This document shows, piece after piece, positions 10,501-20,000 of a stretch of 54,093 nt of DNA (within the stretch, counting starts at the first letter, position 1; each line of letters begins with the position of its first letter). The notes beneath the pieces were generated by a model. The model did no database searches. It worked only from the letters and a program-made list of their open reading frames with translations, and was not told the origin of the DNA. The stretch is from Stentor coeruleus (taxonomy: Eukaryota > Ciliophora > Heterotrichea > Heterotrichida > Stentoridae): the NCBI GenBank assembly GCA_001970955.1, contig MPUH01000441.1:1-54093 (forward strand). Reading direction: 5' to 3'. Made by a program: the position numbers and the translations under genes.

Positions 10501-13500
10501 GTTGAAAAGTGTAGTAAATATCATATAAAACCAAATACTTTTTAGTTCTATTACCATCTTAACAAACCCATAAAGTTCAGTATTCGAATAAGACAATGGG
10601 ATAATTATAGCGAACTGAACACCAATAAAACAAAAATACAAAGATATAGTTTTAATCGATATCGAATAAGTTTCTACAAGTACACTAATAAAAACAGTAG
10701 TACTAATAATCAAATACACCGAGGAGCTAATAATCAACCCATTCTCCGTATACCCCAAATCATGATTATGGAAAAAGTATAAATAAGTGCTAAGAAAAGT
10801 AAAACCCGCCTGAGCCAAGCCGGTAAAAACATAAACTAAAAGGTTTTTCCATGTGAGTAAAGCATTGAAAATCCCAACTTTATAAGCTTTCGGTGTTAAA
10901 AAAGTTGATGAACTATCTTTATCCAATATACACAATCCAGCAACAGGTAATATATTAACAATCAATCTATAAACAAAAGCAAATTCTTTTTCTAATAACG
11001 ATCCTGCTGTCCATCCAGTTAAAGGGTTATACATAATCAATTCAGCTTCAAGTAACGTCATAACATAAAAAGACAAAAGTATCATCTTAGCTAATTGTAC
11101 ATACATCCTATGTCCATATATAAGTGTTAATTCTTTCAATTGTGAAAATTTCTGTATTGATATATCTGCGCTAAGTGCAGCTTCTGAACCTTCTTTTCCT
11201 TCAATACCAATTCCAATATCAGATTCTTGTATCATCCCAACATCACTAATCCCATCTCCAACAGACATGACTAAAGGACTAAACCTAAAATTTCCTTTGA
11301 TTAATTTGACTACTTTAGTTTTCTGATCAGGTAATAATGAATGAAAACACACAGATTTGGCTGTAAAAAGTAACGCAGTAAAGTTCTTCAAATGTTCTTT
11401 AGACGATGTGCCATATTCAAGCCCAGTACTATCAACTGATATAACGAATTTCATGTTTTTAGGATTGTATTCACCTTGTAAAGAAGTTTTCTTTTTAAAC
11501 ATAGAAAGTTTAGAGACTAAAGGATGAACTGTTGATCTTCTTCCATTATCTCTAATAAATAATGTTGACCTTCTTCCTTTTTTTCTTGGTATTGCTGCTG
11601 GGATCATATCTTCAACTGAGACAACTGAAAATACAGAAATTGCAGCTGGGATTGCGATATCACTTTTAGCCATTGGAACAAGGTTATGCATTACATCTTC
11701 TTCAGCAGAATTTCTTTCAACAGGTGCATCTGGGTATATATTTTCTCTTATTGAGTCTTGTAAAGTGTTCATACAATCAAGTTCTGAACTGAAATTCACA
11801 AGTCTAATTATTTTGTTTTCGGTTTTAAATACACCTGCAGCGACAGCTGCAGTTAATGTGCTTTCTTCAGAATCTCCACTAAGAACCCAGAATTTTATCC
11901 CAGCTTGTTTTAAAGTTTCGACTGTATCTTTAGTTTCAGGAGAAACAACATCTTCTAAGCCAACAATACCTAAATATTCTAATTCTTTTTCAAATTTCTG
12001 AAACACGTTCTCAACTCTACCTTGACGATTTACTGGGGATAATTGAGAGGTTTGGTAATCAAAAAGGAATTCTTGAGCTTCATGTGGGGTCATTCTTTTC
12101 AAACCTAAAAACAAAGTCCGATATTTTACAATAGCATCTTCAACATCATTACGTGTATATGTTATTGAGTCATATATATTAACCATAGAATCTCTATTAC
12201 CTTTGACAAACATAATAACTTCACCGTCTAGGGTGTTTCTAACAACAATACGGGATTTTTTGATATCTGAAGAAAAAGCTTGTGTTCCAAGAATATCAAA
12301 GCACACTTCAGTACCATGGATATTTAATAAACAACTATCAGAATCTCGACTTAAAACTTGAATACCAAAATTTGCCGCTGTTTGTGCTAAAACTTTATCA
12401 TCTACAGATATTGCAATAAAGCCACTTTCAACTGGATATGCTAAGTTACAAATAGCTAAACAAGTGAAAAATTTCTGTAGTTTTTCATTGTCTGTAGCTG
12501 GAGAAAGGTCTGATTGAAGTTCTTTAAATATATGAATATCCCCATTATAACCTTCAGCTGCCTTACTTGTTGGGTTTAATCTAGAAATAGAACCTTCTCT
12601 ATCACTATCTTCTGATTCTTCAACTAGGTCGTCATTTACATAAAGTTTGTCATTCACAACAAACAAAGCTACATCAAGTTTATTTTCTGTAAGTGTTCCT
12701 GTCTTATCAGTAACAATATACTCAACCATACCTAAATTCGATAAAGTATTAGTCGTGTTAAACTTTACATTAAACTTCTCTGTAAAACTAATCCAACTAA
12801 CTGCAATTCTAATAATTTCTATAGACAAATAAATTGAAATCTGTATAATATGACTAAATAATATCATATTAGCCAAAAATACATCATACCAAGTATACTT
12901 GACTAATGAAAGTCCTTGAAAAATTATTGTATTTGTAACACATATCGCTATAATCACAGGAAACATAAGCAATATCCACATATCCATTATTTTTTTTAAA
13001 TACGTAACTTTTGCAGGATGGATTAGATTGTTTATCCATATTTTGGTTTCAATACCTGTATATACAACAAAGCCAAAAATCCAAGGGGTATTTGTTATTT
13101 TCATACCTCTTAATAATAGGTAATCACTATCTAATGTTGTAGCTCTAGGGGACATTGAAAGTTTAACTTTACCATGAAAATGTCGGAAATACTTGTTGGG
13201 CGGGTTGACGATTAAGTCGTCGTTTAATTGGTTTAGGGAGGCACTTGCTTCGTCTAGGACTAAACTGTCAATTTTGTTTTGGGTTTCTTTTATAGGATGT
13301 TTAACTTTTAGATTGCTTTCGCCGAGTACTGCGGAGACGTCTGCATAGCATTCGTGTTCTTCATTGCCTACGCTTAAAATTAGCATGTCAGCAGGTGCTA
13401 TTTCATTGTTTTCTAATATTACTATATCCCCAACAAGGATATCTTTACACTCTTTTGTGATGAATTTAGTCCCATCCCACACTTTTTGTTTTTGCTCGTT

Positions 13501-13827
13501 GATTTTTTTATCTGACTGATGCTTGATATAGTCACTATAACCGTCTCTTATAAACCCAAGAAAGATTAAAACTGCTAAGGGAAGTATTGTCCCATAGCTT
13601 ATAGATATTTTTGTGTCTTGTGTGAGTTCAAGGATAGAGATGAGGAGGAACCAGAGTTTTGGCAGACTATAAAATTGTGAGAATAAGCATTTTGGCAGAA
13701 AATTATATTTGGAATACTTTGAACTTATTATAGCGTTGTTTGGGAAAGGGGATTCAGTATTGGCTCGAACTCCTTGAAGCTCAATATATCTCATATCAGT
13801 AGAGTCAATTTCCTTAGATCGCATCAT
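7537..13827 (-). CDS. P4-ATPase/guanylyl cyclase fusion, phosphorylation site intact (copy 1)
   Basis: A 2096-residue membrane protein of the ciliate/apicomplexan type: an N-terminal flippase-like P-type ATPase joined to a two-domain guanylyl cyclase making cGMP. ATPase motifs: LGESNLK (about 167; P4 consensus DGETNLK), DKTGTLT with the phosphorylated Asp at 374, SGDSEES (650; usually TGDKxET), GDGISDVGM (854; usually GDGANDVSM). The membrane PIS motif reads QIS. Cyclase domain A (about 1405-1545) is C2-like: KIETVGKT has the guanine-selecting Glu but Lys at the second metal site, and GDTVNTASRM keeps the catalytic Asn and Arg. Domain B (about 1900-2050) is C1-like with both metal Asp (YADIVGFT, TIGDCYV). 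So the order is C2 then C1, as published for Paramecium. The frame is open further to a TTG at 13869; I chose the first ATG at 13827. It lies 177 bases from the IP3-receptor gene, same strand. Confidence 0.93.
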   Translation of the reverse strand: MMRSKEIDSTDMRYIELQGVRANTESPFPNNAIISSKYSKYNFLPKCLFSQFYSLPKLWFLLISILELTQDTKISISYGTILPLAVLIFLGFIRDGYSDYIKHQSDKKINEQKQKVWDGTKFITKECKDILVGDIVILENNEIAPADMLILSVGNEEHECYADVSAVLGESNLKVKHPIKETQNKIDSLVLDEASASLNQLNDDLIVNPPNKYFRHFHGKVKLSMSPRATTLDSDYLLLRGMKITNTPWIFGFVVYTGIETKIWINNLIHPAKVTYLKKIMDMWILLMFPVIIAICVTNTIIFQGLSLVKYTWYDVFLANMILFSHIIQISIYLSIEIIRIAVSWISFTEKFNVKFNTTNTLSNLGMVEYIVTDKTGTLTENKLDVALFVVNDKLYVNDDLVEESEDSDREGSISRLNPTSKAAEGYNGDIHIFKELQSDLSPATDNEKLQKFFTCLAICNLAYPVESGFIAISVDDKVLAQTAANFGIQVLSRDSDSCLLNIHGTEVCFDILGTQAFSSDIKKSRIVVRNTLDGEVIMFVKGNRDSMVNIYDSITYTRNDVEDAIVKYRTLFLGLKRMTPHEAQEFLFDYQTSQLSPVNRQGRVENVFQKFEKELEYLGIVGLEDVVSPETKDTVETLKQAGIKFWVLSGDSEESTLTAAVAAGVFKTENKIIRLVNFSSELDCMNTLQDSIRENIYPDAPVERNSAEEDVMHNLVPMAKSDIAIPAAISVFSVVSVEDMIPAAIPRKKGRRSTLFIRDNGRRSTVHPLVSKLSMFKKKTSLQGEYNPKNMKFVISVDSTGLEYGTSSKEHLKNFTALLFTAKSVCFHSLLPDQKTKVVKLIKGNFRFSPLVMSVGDGISDVGMIQESDIGIGIEGKEGSEAALSADISIQKFSQLKELTLIYGHRMYVQLAKMILLSFYVMTLLEAELIMYNPLTGWTAGSLLEKEFAFVYRLIVNILPVAGLCILDKDSSSTFLTPKAYKVGIFNALLTWKNLLVYVFTGLAQAGFTFLSTYLYFFHNHDLGYTENGLIISSSVYLIISTTVFISVLVETYSISIKTISLYFCFIGVQFAIIIPLSYSNTELYGFVKMVIELKSIWFYMIFTTLFNFVICYFIKAVRYIFMPNMLEKVRIASPSNSVQLDSRLGQYRKTLKLVYRESVIWHHRSAYDDTAINYKTLKFISRYREKIYQADKLAENIKNYRILLLIGGVSVCIYTIYALIAIEANSGTLSFHLAFSFIMPLGYFLPIIPNFRSHALKYLFVNYSLIQAFFLVSQIAFNFSCLPMITYLPVLYLIGFSNFWLEMTLLVMASNIISAIISAFSFIANGSSVMIITIEVIVYCIVYLCICLTASLVAYNIDKSKRLEFVLVQKVQIEISKAKSVLSFLLPPFVTKRVQDGVRYISEYQGVVSVIFCDINNFESILKYYSPQELTAFLDEVYGRFDQICMLSGCTKIETVGKTYMACAGLRDSESEMDVYYTSVPHARRCIEMGLAIIRNAEKIYLKNREVLQFNIGINSGPVTAGVVGYHKPQFSLVGDTVNTASRMASLCPRPNTLQISSETFSLIGDKTGLIFDPSEVFAKGKGIMKTFLVSVPEVQNSFSPTKNVSLSSSISEMFSLKNARPSKKTKKVTLYYLSNLHSDNDRRRSSMLDDLEAEVGNDNEFFRRETEVLENVKWLSIGCTESNKEKKFRIDTSAATYPIAMYGMILRVVSNVILMILVIIQMSQRNSEIYAELLKLIIEAVIVSCIIYKFKAYYMTIWYCWLISSICLIGAIFRFDGLENNSEIVFIQYVYHMLQAAHCSQLLFKNLIWAGSLAVVAQFVYSIVVRNTNWVLQILASLLFYFILLFTIYTRENKLRYFTTLKNAAEKKLKQTESLLTQMMPKHIFESLKEHYTVTESISNVTLLYADIVGFTQWSSEKRPDEVVNMLYDLFTEFDRRCIEYEVYKVHTIGDCYVAMGYTGSKPRSETIECYRLAKFALALVDIIREKNKENGTNLNMRIGMHTGDIIGGIAGTNIIRYDIYGVDVYISNKMESNGKPGCIKISEASMKILHNNWPRSFVFNRDEDVVIPMTNTRIKTYFLEQNPLEGVSPLGQ

Positions 13828-14004
13828 GGTTTTACTAAATATGGAAAGGCCTCTACCTTCTCTACACAACCAAATTCAAAATTTTGAAAATTTCCCAATC
13901 CTAACCCACTCTTCCTCTAACCCACTTCCACAATCATCTCAATCTCCTCTCATAATCCCAACTCCTCTCATCCAAAAAAATCATAATTCTAAATTTATCT
14001 TTAC

Positions 14005-17000
14005 TTACTTACCTTTAGCTCTAGTCAATCTTCCAGCCAAAGCAAAAATCCTCTCAACTTTTTCCTGTACCTCATCAAGTTTCTCTTCATCATCATCTTT
14101 TCCAGATTCCAAACTTAATGAAGTCAAAGGGAAAAACGAAGTTTCATTTTTTTCCAGCTTTTCTTTAACATATTTTTCAGCTCCACTACACAAATCTAAA
14201 TCTTTATGCCTTATATATATCAGAAACCCTAAATAAGCTAAAGGGTTATGTTCCATATTGATATGAAAACCCCAATTAATCCTTCTGATTTCAAAAAGAA
14301 ACCTTTGATTCCCACAAATAAAACAGTTTTCTTTGATATCTTTTTGTTCAGCTTGATTTTGGTCTCTAAGTTCACCAAAAGTATCGATTATAATACCGAA
14401 TATTATGTTTAAAAGGACATTTATAACTATAGCAAAAAACAAAAGATTAAAAACCATAAGCGACCAATATTGAGTATCTGATTTAACAGGTTGAACTAAT
14501 GCATCACCAATACCCCCACCTTGTCTTATTCCAGTTACCATAGTTGAAATAAAACAATTTACAAGATTATCACAATATGTTACAGCTGATACATCTGAAT
14601 AATCATCAGAATAATATGAAGGAAAAGTTAGAAATCCAACAATACTGAAAATGTATATAACGATAATCCCTAATATTGTAGTTAAAAGAAGTTGATAACT
14701 GTTTAAAGTTATAGACCTAAGGATGTTTTTAAGATCTTTGTTTCTTTTAATCAAATCAAGTAATAAAACTGAGTATAATAATGCCCATTTCCAACATAAA
14801 ACTGATATGATTAAATAGATAAGGTTATAAACACATTCGAAATCTGTGATAATTATCTGCACAGTTGCAAAAAATGATAATGAGTTTGTGTTTTCTTTTG
14901 TTTCTGTACGCATAAGCACTTCTTTCATAAGTTCAGTACCTTTAATTCTATTAAAAAAAGAGCTCATGTACTTTAAATTTTGTGAACCCTTACTTTGTAG
15001 CCTTGCCCTATATTTTATTACAGGAAGGTATTCAAAAAGATAACATAAATAAACAAGACTTGCTAGAATTATCTGAATAATTGCCACTGATGTTAATAAT
15101 ATTTTACTATTAATACGGGTATCGAATTCCCATTCATCACTTGTATCATCTACTCTTTTTACTGTTCCTAATAAGATTATATTGATACAAATTATCATAA
15201 TAAAACTTAAGATCCCATAAATACGCCATTTTGATAGAAAATAATCAAATAATGGATATCTTGCTATAGCTTGTTGATGTTTCATTTCGACTTCATAGAT
15301 TTTGCTTTTGTTACAGAAGTCTTCGATTTTTTCTTGATGGGATGTCCGATTAGCTTTTGTGATTAGTTCAGTGTGACTTTTTTCAGTTAAGTATCGGCAC
15401 ATTGTTGGCACACGGAAAAATAATTTGGCTAGTTGTTCACGATTATTGATTTCAACAGAGGATATATTAGAATAATAGAAATCTTGAGCTTTAGCAAGGT
15501 TGATGCTATTAATATCTTGGACTCTATGTGTGAAAAAACGAGTGAACTTTTCAGTAAAAAGCTCACGAAAACCTGGGCGGACACTATTCCTCACTTGCAA
15601 ATTAGGTTTATTTTGCATATCAGGGTCTCTAGGGGCAAATGTCTTAAGTTTAATTTTACATTCCGAAGGGTGTAAATACTGCAAAGTAAGTATAAGTATA
15701 TTAATATTAAACCCTGTGTCAATAACATCCCTTTCAAAATCCTCCAAGGGTTTCCCACTAAGTTCAAAAATTGGTATTCCACAAGACATTCCTTGATTAT
15801 CCTGATATATAATCCTTTCTCTTCCTTCAATAATCTGTTTCCATATAAGCGATGAATGTGTACTAAGTAATTCTAAATTGATTTCCCTAATAAAAATCTT
15901 AGCAACTTTTAAGCTCTTATTCGCTTCGATAAGTGCATTTAAAAAATTTATCCCTTCTTTATACATATTAAGCCATGCTGATGGTTCATTAAAATTAGGC
16001 GCGTCTATAGAAAAAAACCAATTCATAAACTCATAAAGTCTCCTTCTTGTACCAAGAAGTATTTGATTTATATGACAAGGTCCTTGACAACAATCTCCTA
16101 AACTTCTTAAACATTGTATTGCCAAATCAGATAAATAATTACTTAATTCTTTTGTATGTTTCAATTCAGGGACACCTTCCATTCTTATAAGAAATTGACA
16201 CATCTCGCTTACGAGGTCTATGTTTGCTACTGGGTTATCAGGATTTTGTATCTGAAGAAATTCTTGGAATGGTAAATAACAGTTATTACAACAACATTGA
16301 AGGAATAAAAATATTTTTTCTGCTAATTTTATGTTTTTCAAGTCCTTTTTTTTTGTTTTAGACTCGACTACGGTTTCTACGGCTGATAAAGTTTTTTTTC
16401 TTTTTGTTGGACCTTTATTCATTAGAGAACNGAGGTCTATGTTTGCTACTGGGTTATCAGGGTTTTGTATCTGAAGAAATTCTTGGAATGGTAAATAACA
16501 GTTATTACAACAGCATTGAAGGAATAAAAATATTTTTTCTGCTAATTTTATGTTTTTCAAGTCCTTTTTTTTTGTTTTAGACTCAACTACGGTTTCTACG
16601 GCTGATAAAGTTTTTTTTCTTTTTGTTGGACCTTTATTCATTAGAGAACTTAGGATGTCTTGAACTTCTCTAAACTGCACACGTATATAGGAAAAAATCC
16701 CAAAACTGTTTGGTTTGAGGTAGTTTAAGATTTTTTGCTTTGTGCTGATACTACCATTTTTAATAAGGTCAATTAGTAGTTGTAAGGCTACCATGATATT
16801 ATCAATAGGTTTTTCTTTAGAGAACTCTTCGAAGCATATATCAACAACTCTTTCATTTGTGTATAGATTTTGTATAGTGCTAACATTCTTACTAAGTTCC
16901 CCTTTTTTCTCTAATTCATGGACTAGTATTTCATTAAGAATCTGTATAAGATAAATCCTATGTTCAGGTCTGAAAAAAGCAAGGGTTAAGTTTTTTATAA

Positions 17001-20000
17001 AATTAACCAACACATTAGTATTGTTTTTCTCTAAAGCTGGGTCAATAAGCATTTCTTTAACTCTAGTCACCATAAGCGAAATATCATTTTCTTCTTGTTC
17101 AAATCCCTGTTCTATTTTCCCAACATACTCTTTAAAATCTTTTAATACCATATCAACAGTTGAATCAAGGATTTTATCCACTGGGATTATAAGTTTAGGT
17201 ATAACTACAGCAATATTAATAAATATTGCCCTAAGATCAGCGTTTAATTTATCTAATGAAACATCAACACCGATCTCAGATTCCAGTACATTGCATACAA
17301 TTAATATTTCTGTGATAAGAATTTTAATCTTCAAACTTTTTTTCATTATAAAAATAAACTCTCCTTTTGGTATTTTATTATCTTCATATATTGAATAATC
17401 TTTAATAAAATCCTCACATCCAATATTTTTTTCTAGCATATGATTTCTGCATGTTTCTAAAAATTTCTGATATACTTTGGCATTGTTTTCAAGTTTATTC
17501 TCAGCTTCTTGGATGCTTTTGATATCATTAGCATCTTCAGTAATCTCAGGGATTTCAGTCATAACCAAAATATATTCTTGAATCATAAACTCCATGTTTA
17601 CATCCAAACATTCATCCATTATAATAAAAAATTCTTCAATAAGTTCTATAAGCCGTAGTTTTATTTCTAATAAAAACTTTGCTGATATATTTGATATAAT
17701 ATTTGGGGGTCTACATTCTATAGCAATTCTTTTTATAATACACAACATACCTGTACTTATATTTGGTGTATCAGGACGATGTGAATTTATATAATTCCAC
17801 CAATCTAATGATTTAGTCTCTTCTTTGTTTAAAACTTCAATTTTTATGTTTATTTTTTTTTCTGGAGATTTTTTCATTGGCACTGGATGATAAATATTTT
17901 TTGATATTATGATTTTAAAATTGTTTATATGATTTTTGTATTGAGAAATATCTTCAAGAATTACATTTTCTAATAAATCTTCAAGGTCGATTTCTGGAAG
18001 TTCACGTTCAATGTTATCTGATTTTATGAAATACACATAGAATATAAAATGTAAACATGATTTTTTTATAATAAGATGCTTGGTTTTTTTTAACTCATCA
18101 ATTATCGCTTTACATGGCATAATCCTTCGTGCTTGATGTGTTGCATAATCATTATGAATTGCACATCTAGCAATAACATCTATCATCATAGCAAAAGATT
18201 TAATACTCCTCAAATTGAACTTTGCTAAATTCCATGGGTTTTCTAAAGAAAATATCAAAAGCAGGTTTCTTGAAGCTAGTAAACATTTAATAACAGTAGT
18301 TTGGTTTGAGTAATAAAATTTCAAACTTTCATCGTGGATAAGGTTTTTAATTATCATAATATCCTCAGGAGTTTCCATAGGATTTTGCTTTTGGCTCATT
18401 GATTTAAATAGATTTTCAATAATTCTTATAGAAGTCAGATTGTTACGTCTACATTTTATAACCTCAGCCATGAGGACTTTTATACCGATAAAATTCATTT
18501 TGAATGATTCAATGCTTTTTAATTCATTGAATATTAGCTCTTGGTTTTCTGTGTTGACGTAACTAAAATTTACTAGGGTTTTGACGACTACTCGATATAA
18601 GTCTAGGATGTTTTCTTTTAGTTTCATTTTATTGTCAATTCCGTCTACCCAAGGCCATTCTTCTTTGAAAAAACGAAGACAAAGTTTGTCTAAAAGAAGG
18701 TTTTTGCATATTTTTTGTAGGATAAATCGGTCTGATTCAGGGTTTTTCTTTGTGATAAAGGATTTAATGCTTTTCATCCTTACTAATATATCTTTAGTGA
18801 TTGTAAGTATTTCTGGGTTTTCTTGGTTTATGTTGTTTACCAATATCTCATGTTCTAAAAACATAATCGCATTAAGTCCTTTTTGGCATTCTTTTACATG
18901 TATTTCAATCTCCAAATACACTTCTCTTATAGGGCATTTAGGTATTAAAACTAAATCATTCAAAGCTTGGACAATTTTATTATTCATATCCAAATTCGAC
19001 AGCAACATATGTATAATTTTATCTTTCAATGAAGCTTCACTATTTATAAAAAGTAAATTAAGCAAAACTGTATCTAAAGAAACTTCTTGGATTTTATTTT
19101 CATCAGTAGATCTTCTATTCCTATCTTTAATCATATTTTTATCCCTATTATCATTTCGTGCTCCAAATTTAGGTGAGAAAATTCTTCCACCAATCCTAAA
19201 ACTCAATGGTTCCTCATCAACTTTACCACAATATTCATTAAGTTTTAATTTAACTTCAGAATCAAGTCTTCCAAAAAATTTCACTTGAAAAAAATCAATG
19301 CCGATTTCGACTAGTTCATTTTGTAGACGTTCTTTTTTTAATTTGTTTAAACGTGATCGGAAATCTGTTGTCCAATGAAGATTGACTGTTTTTTCTGTTC
19401 TGTTAATAAGTGTTAGAATATATGGGGTTATTATTGTTGCGAATCTATAATCGACATAGTTATAATTGATTAAGTCTTTACTGAATCTTATGAGTTCTAT
19501 TGCAAATCTTATTTGGTTTTGCAGGCTTTCGTTTTCAAGACCGATTATAGGGTTTTCATTATTAATCCATACGTTTTTAATCCATTCAATTGTCTGATTA
19601 AGGTTTATTGTTTGTTTATCTACAAGTCCTAATAAATCTTGTTGTTTGTTTTGGTTATCGTTTGGGTTTTCAATGGAATTTAATTCAGAATTCCAAAGTA
19701 TGCATCTTTTTTGAGTCTCATTGAGTAATGTTTTGGAGTCTTTATCAAAAAATAACACCCATAAAAGTTTTAGACAAGAAGTTCTAAATTTACAGTGGAT
19801 TTCTTTGCAGGATATTGAGAGTGTTAGAAATTCGTAACTTAAGCCTAGTTGCTCGATGATTAAATTTATGTTTTTTTCATTTCTTGATAGGCAGATGCTT
19901 TGGAAAAATGCTAAAACACTAGAAAAATAAGTGACAAGTTTGAAATTAGAATTCATACTCAAAAGGTTTACAACTAGCATATTCTCTTTACTCTGTTCTA

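Noticed and set aside
13828..13869. Fourteen extra N-terminal codons on the ATPase-cyclase copy 1
   Set aside because: They begin at TTG; ATG at 13827 (two in a row) is the first proper start. Similar TTG extensions before 31424 and in the integrase relic were also set aside.
13826..14236. Plus-strand frame of 136 residues between the two giant genes
   Set aside because: Overlaps the 3' end of the IP3-receptor gene antisense and the spacer; Ser/Pro/Phe low complexity.
16213..16649. Biological internal repeat in the IP3 receptor
   Set aside because: Exactly abuts a single N, and the same pattern occurs at two non-coding sites; an assembly join is simpler.
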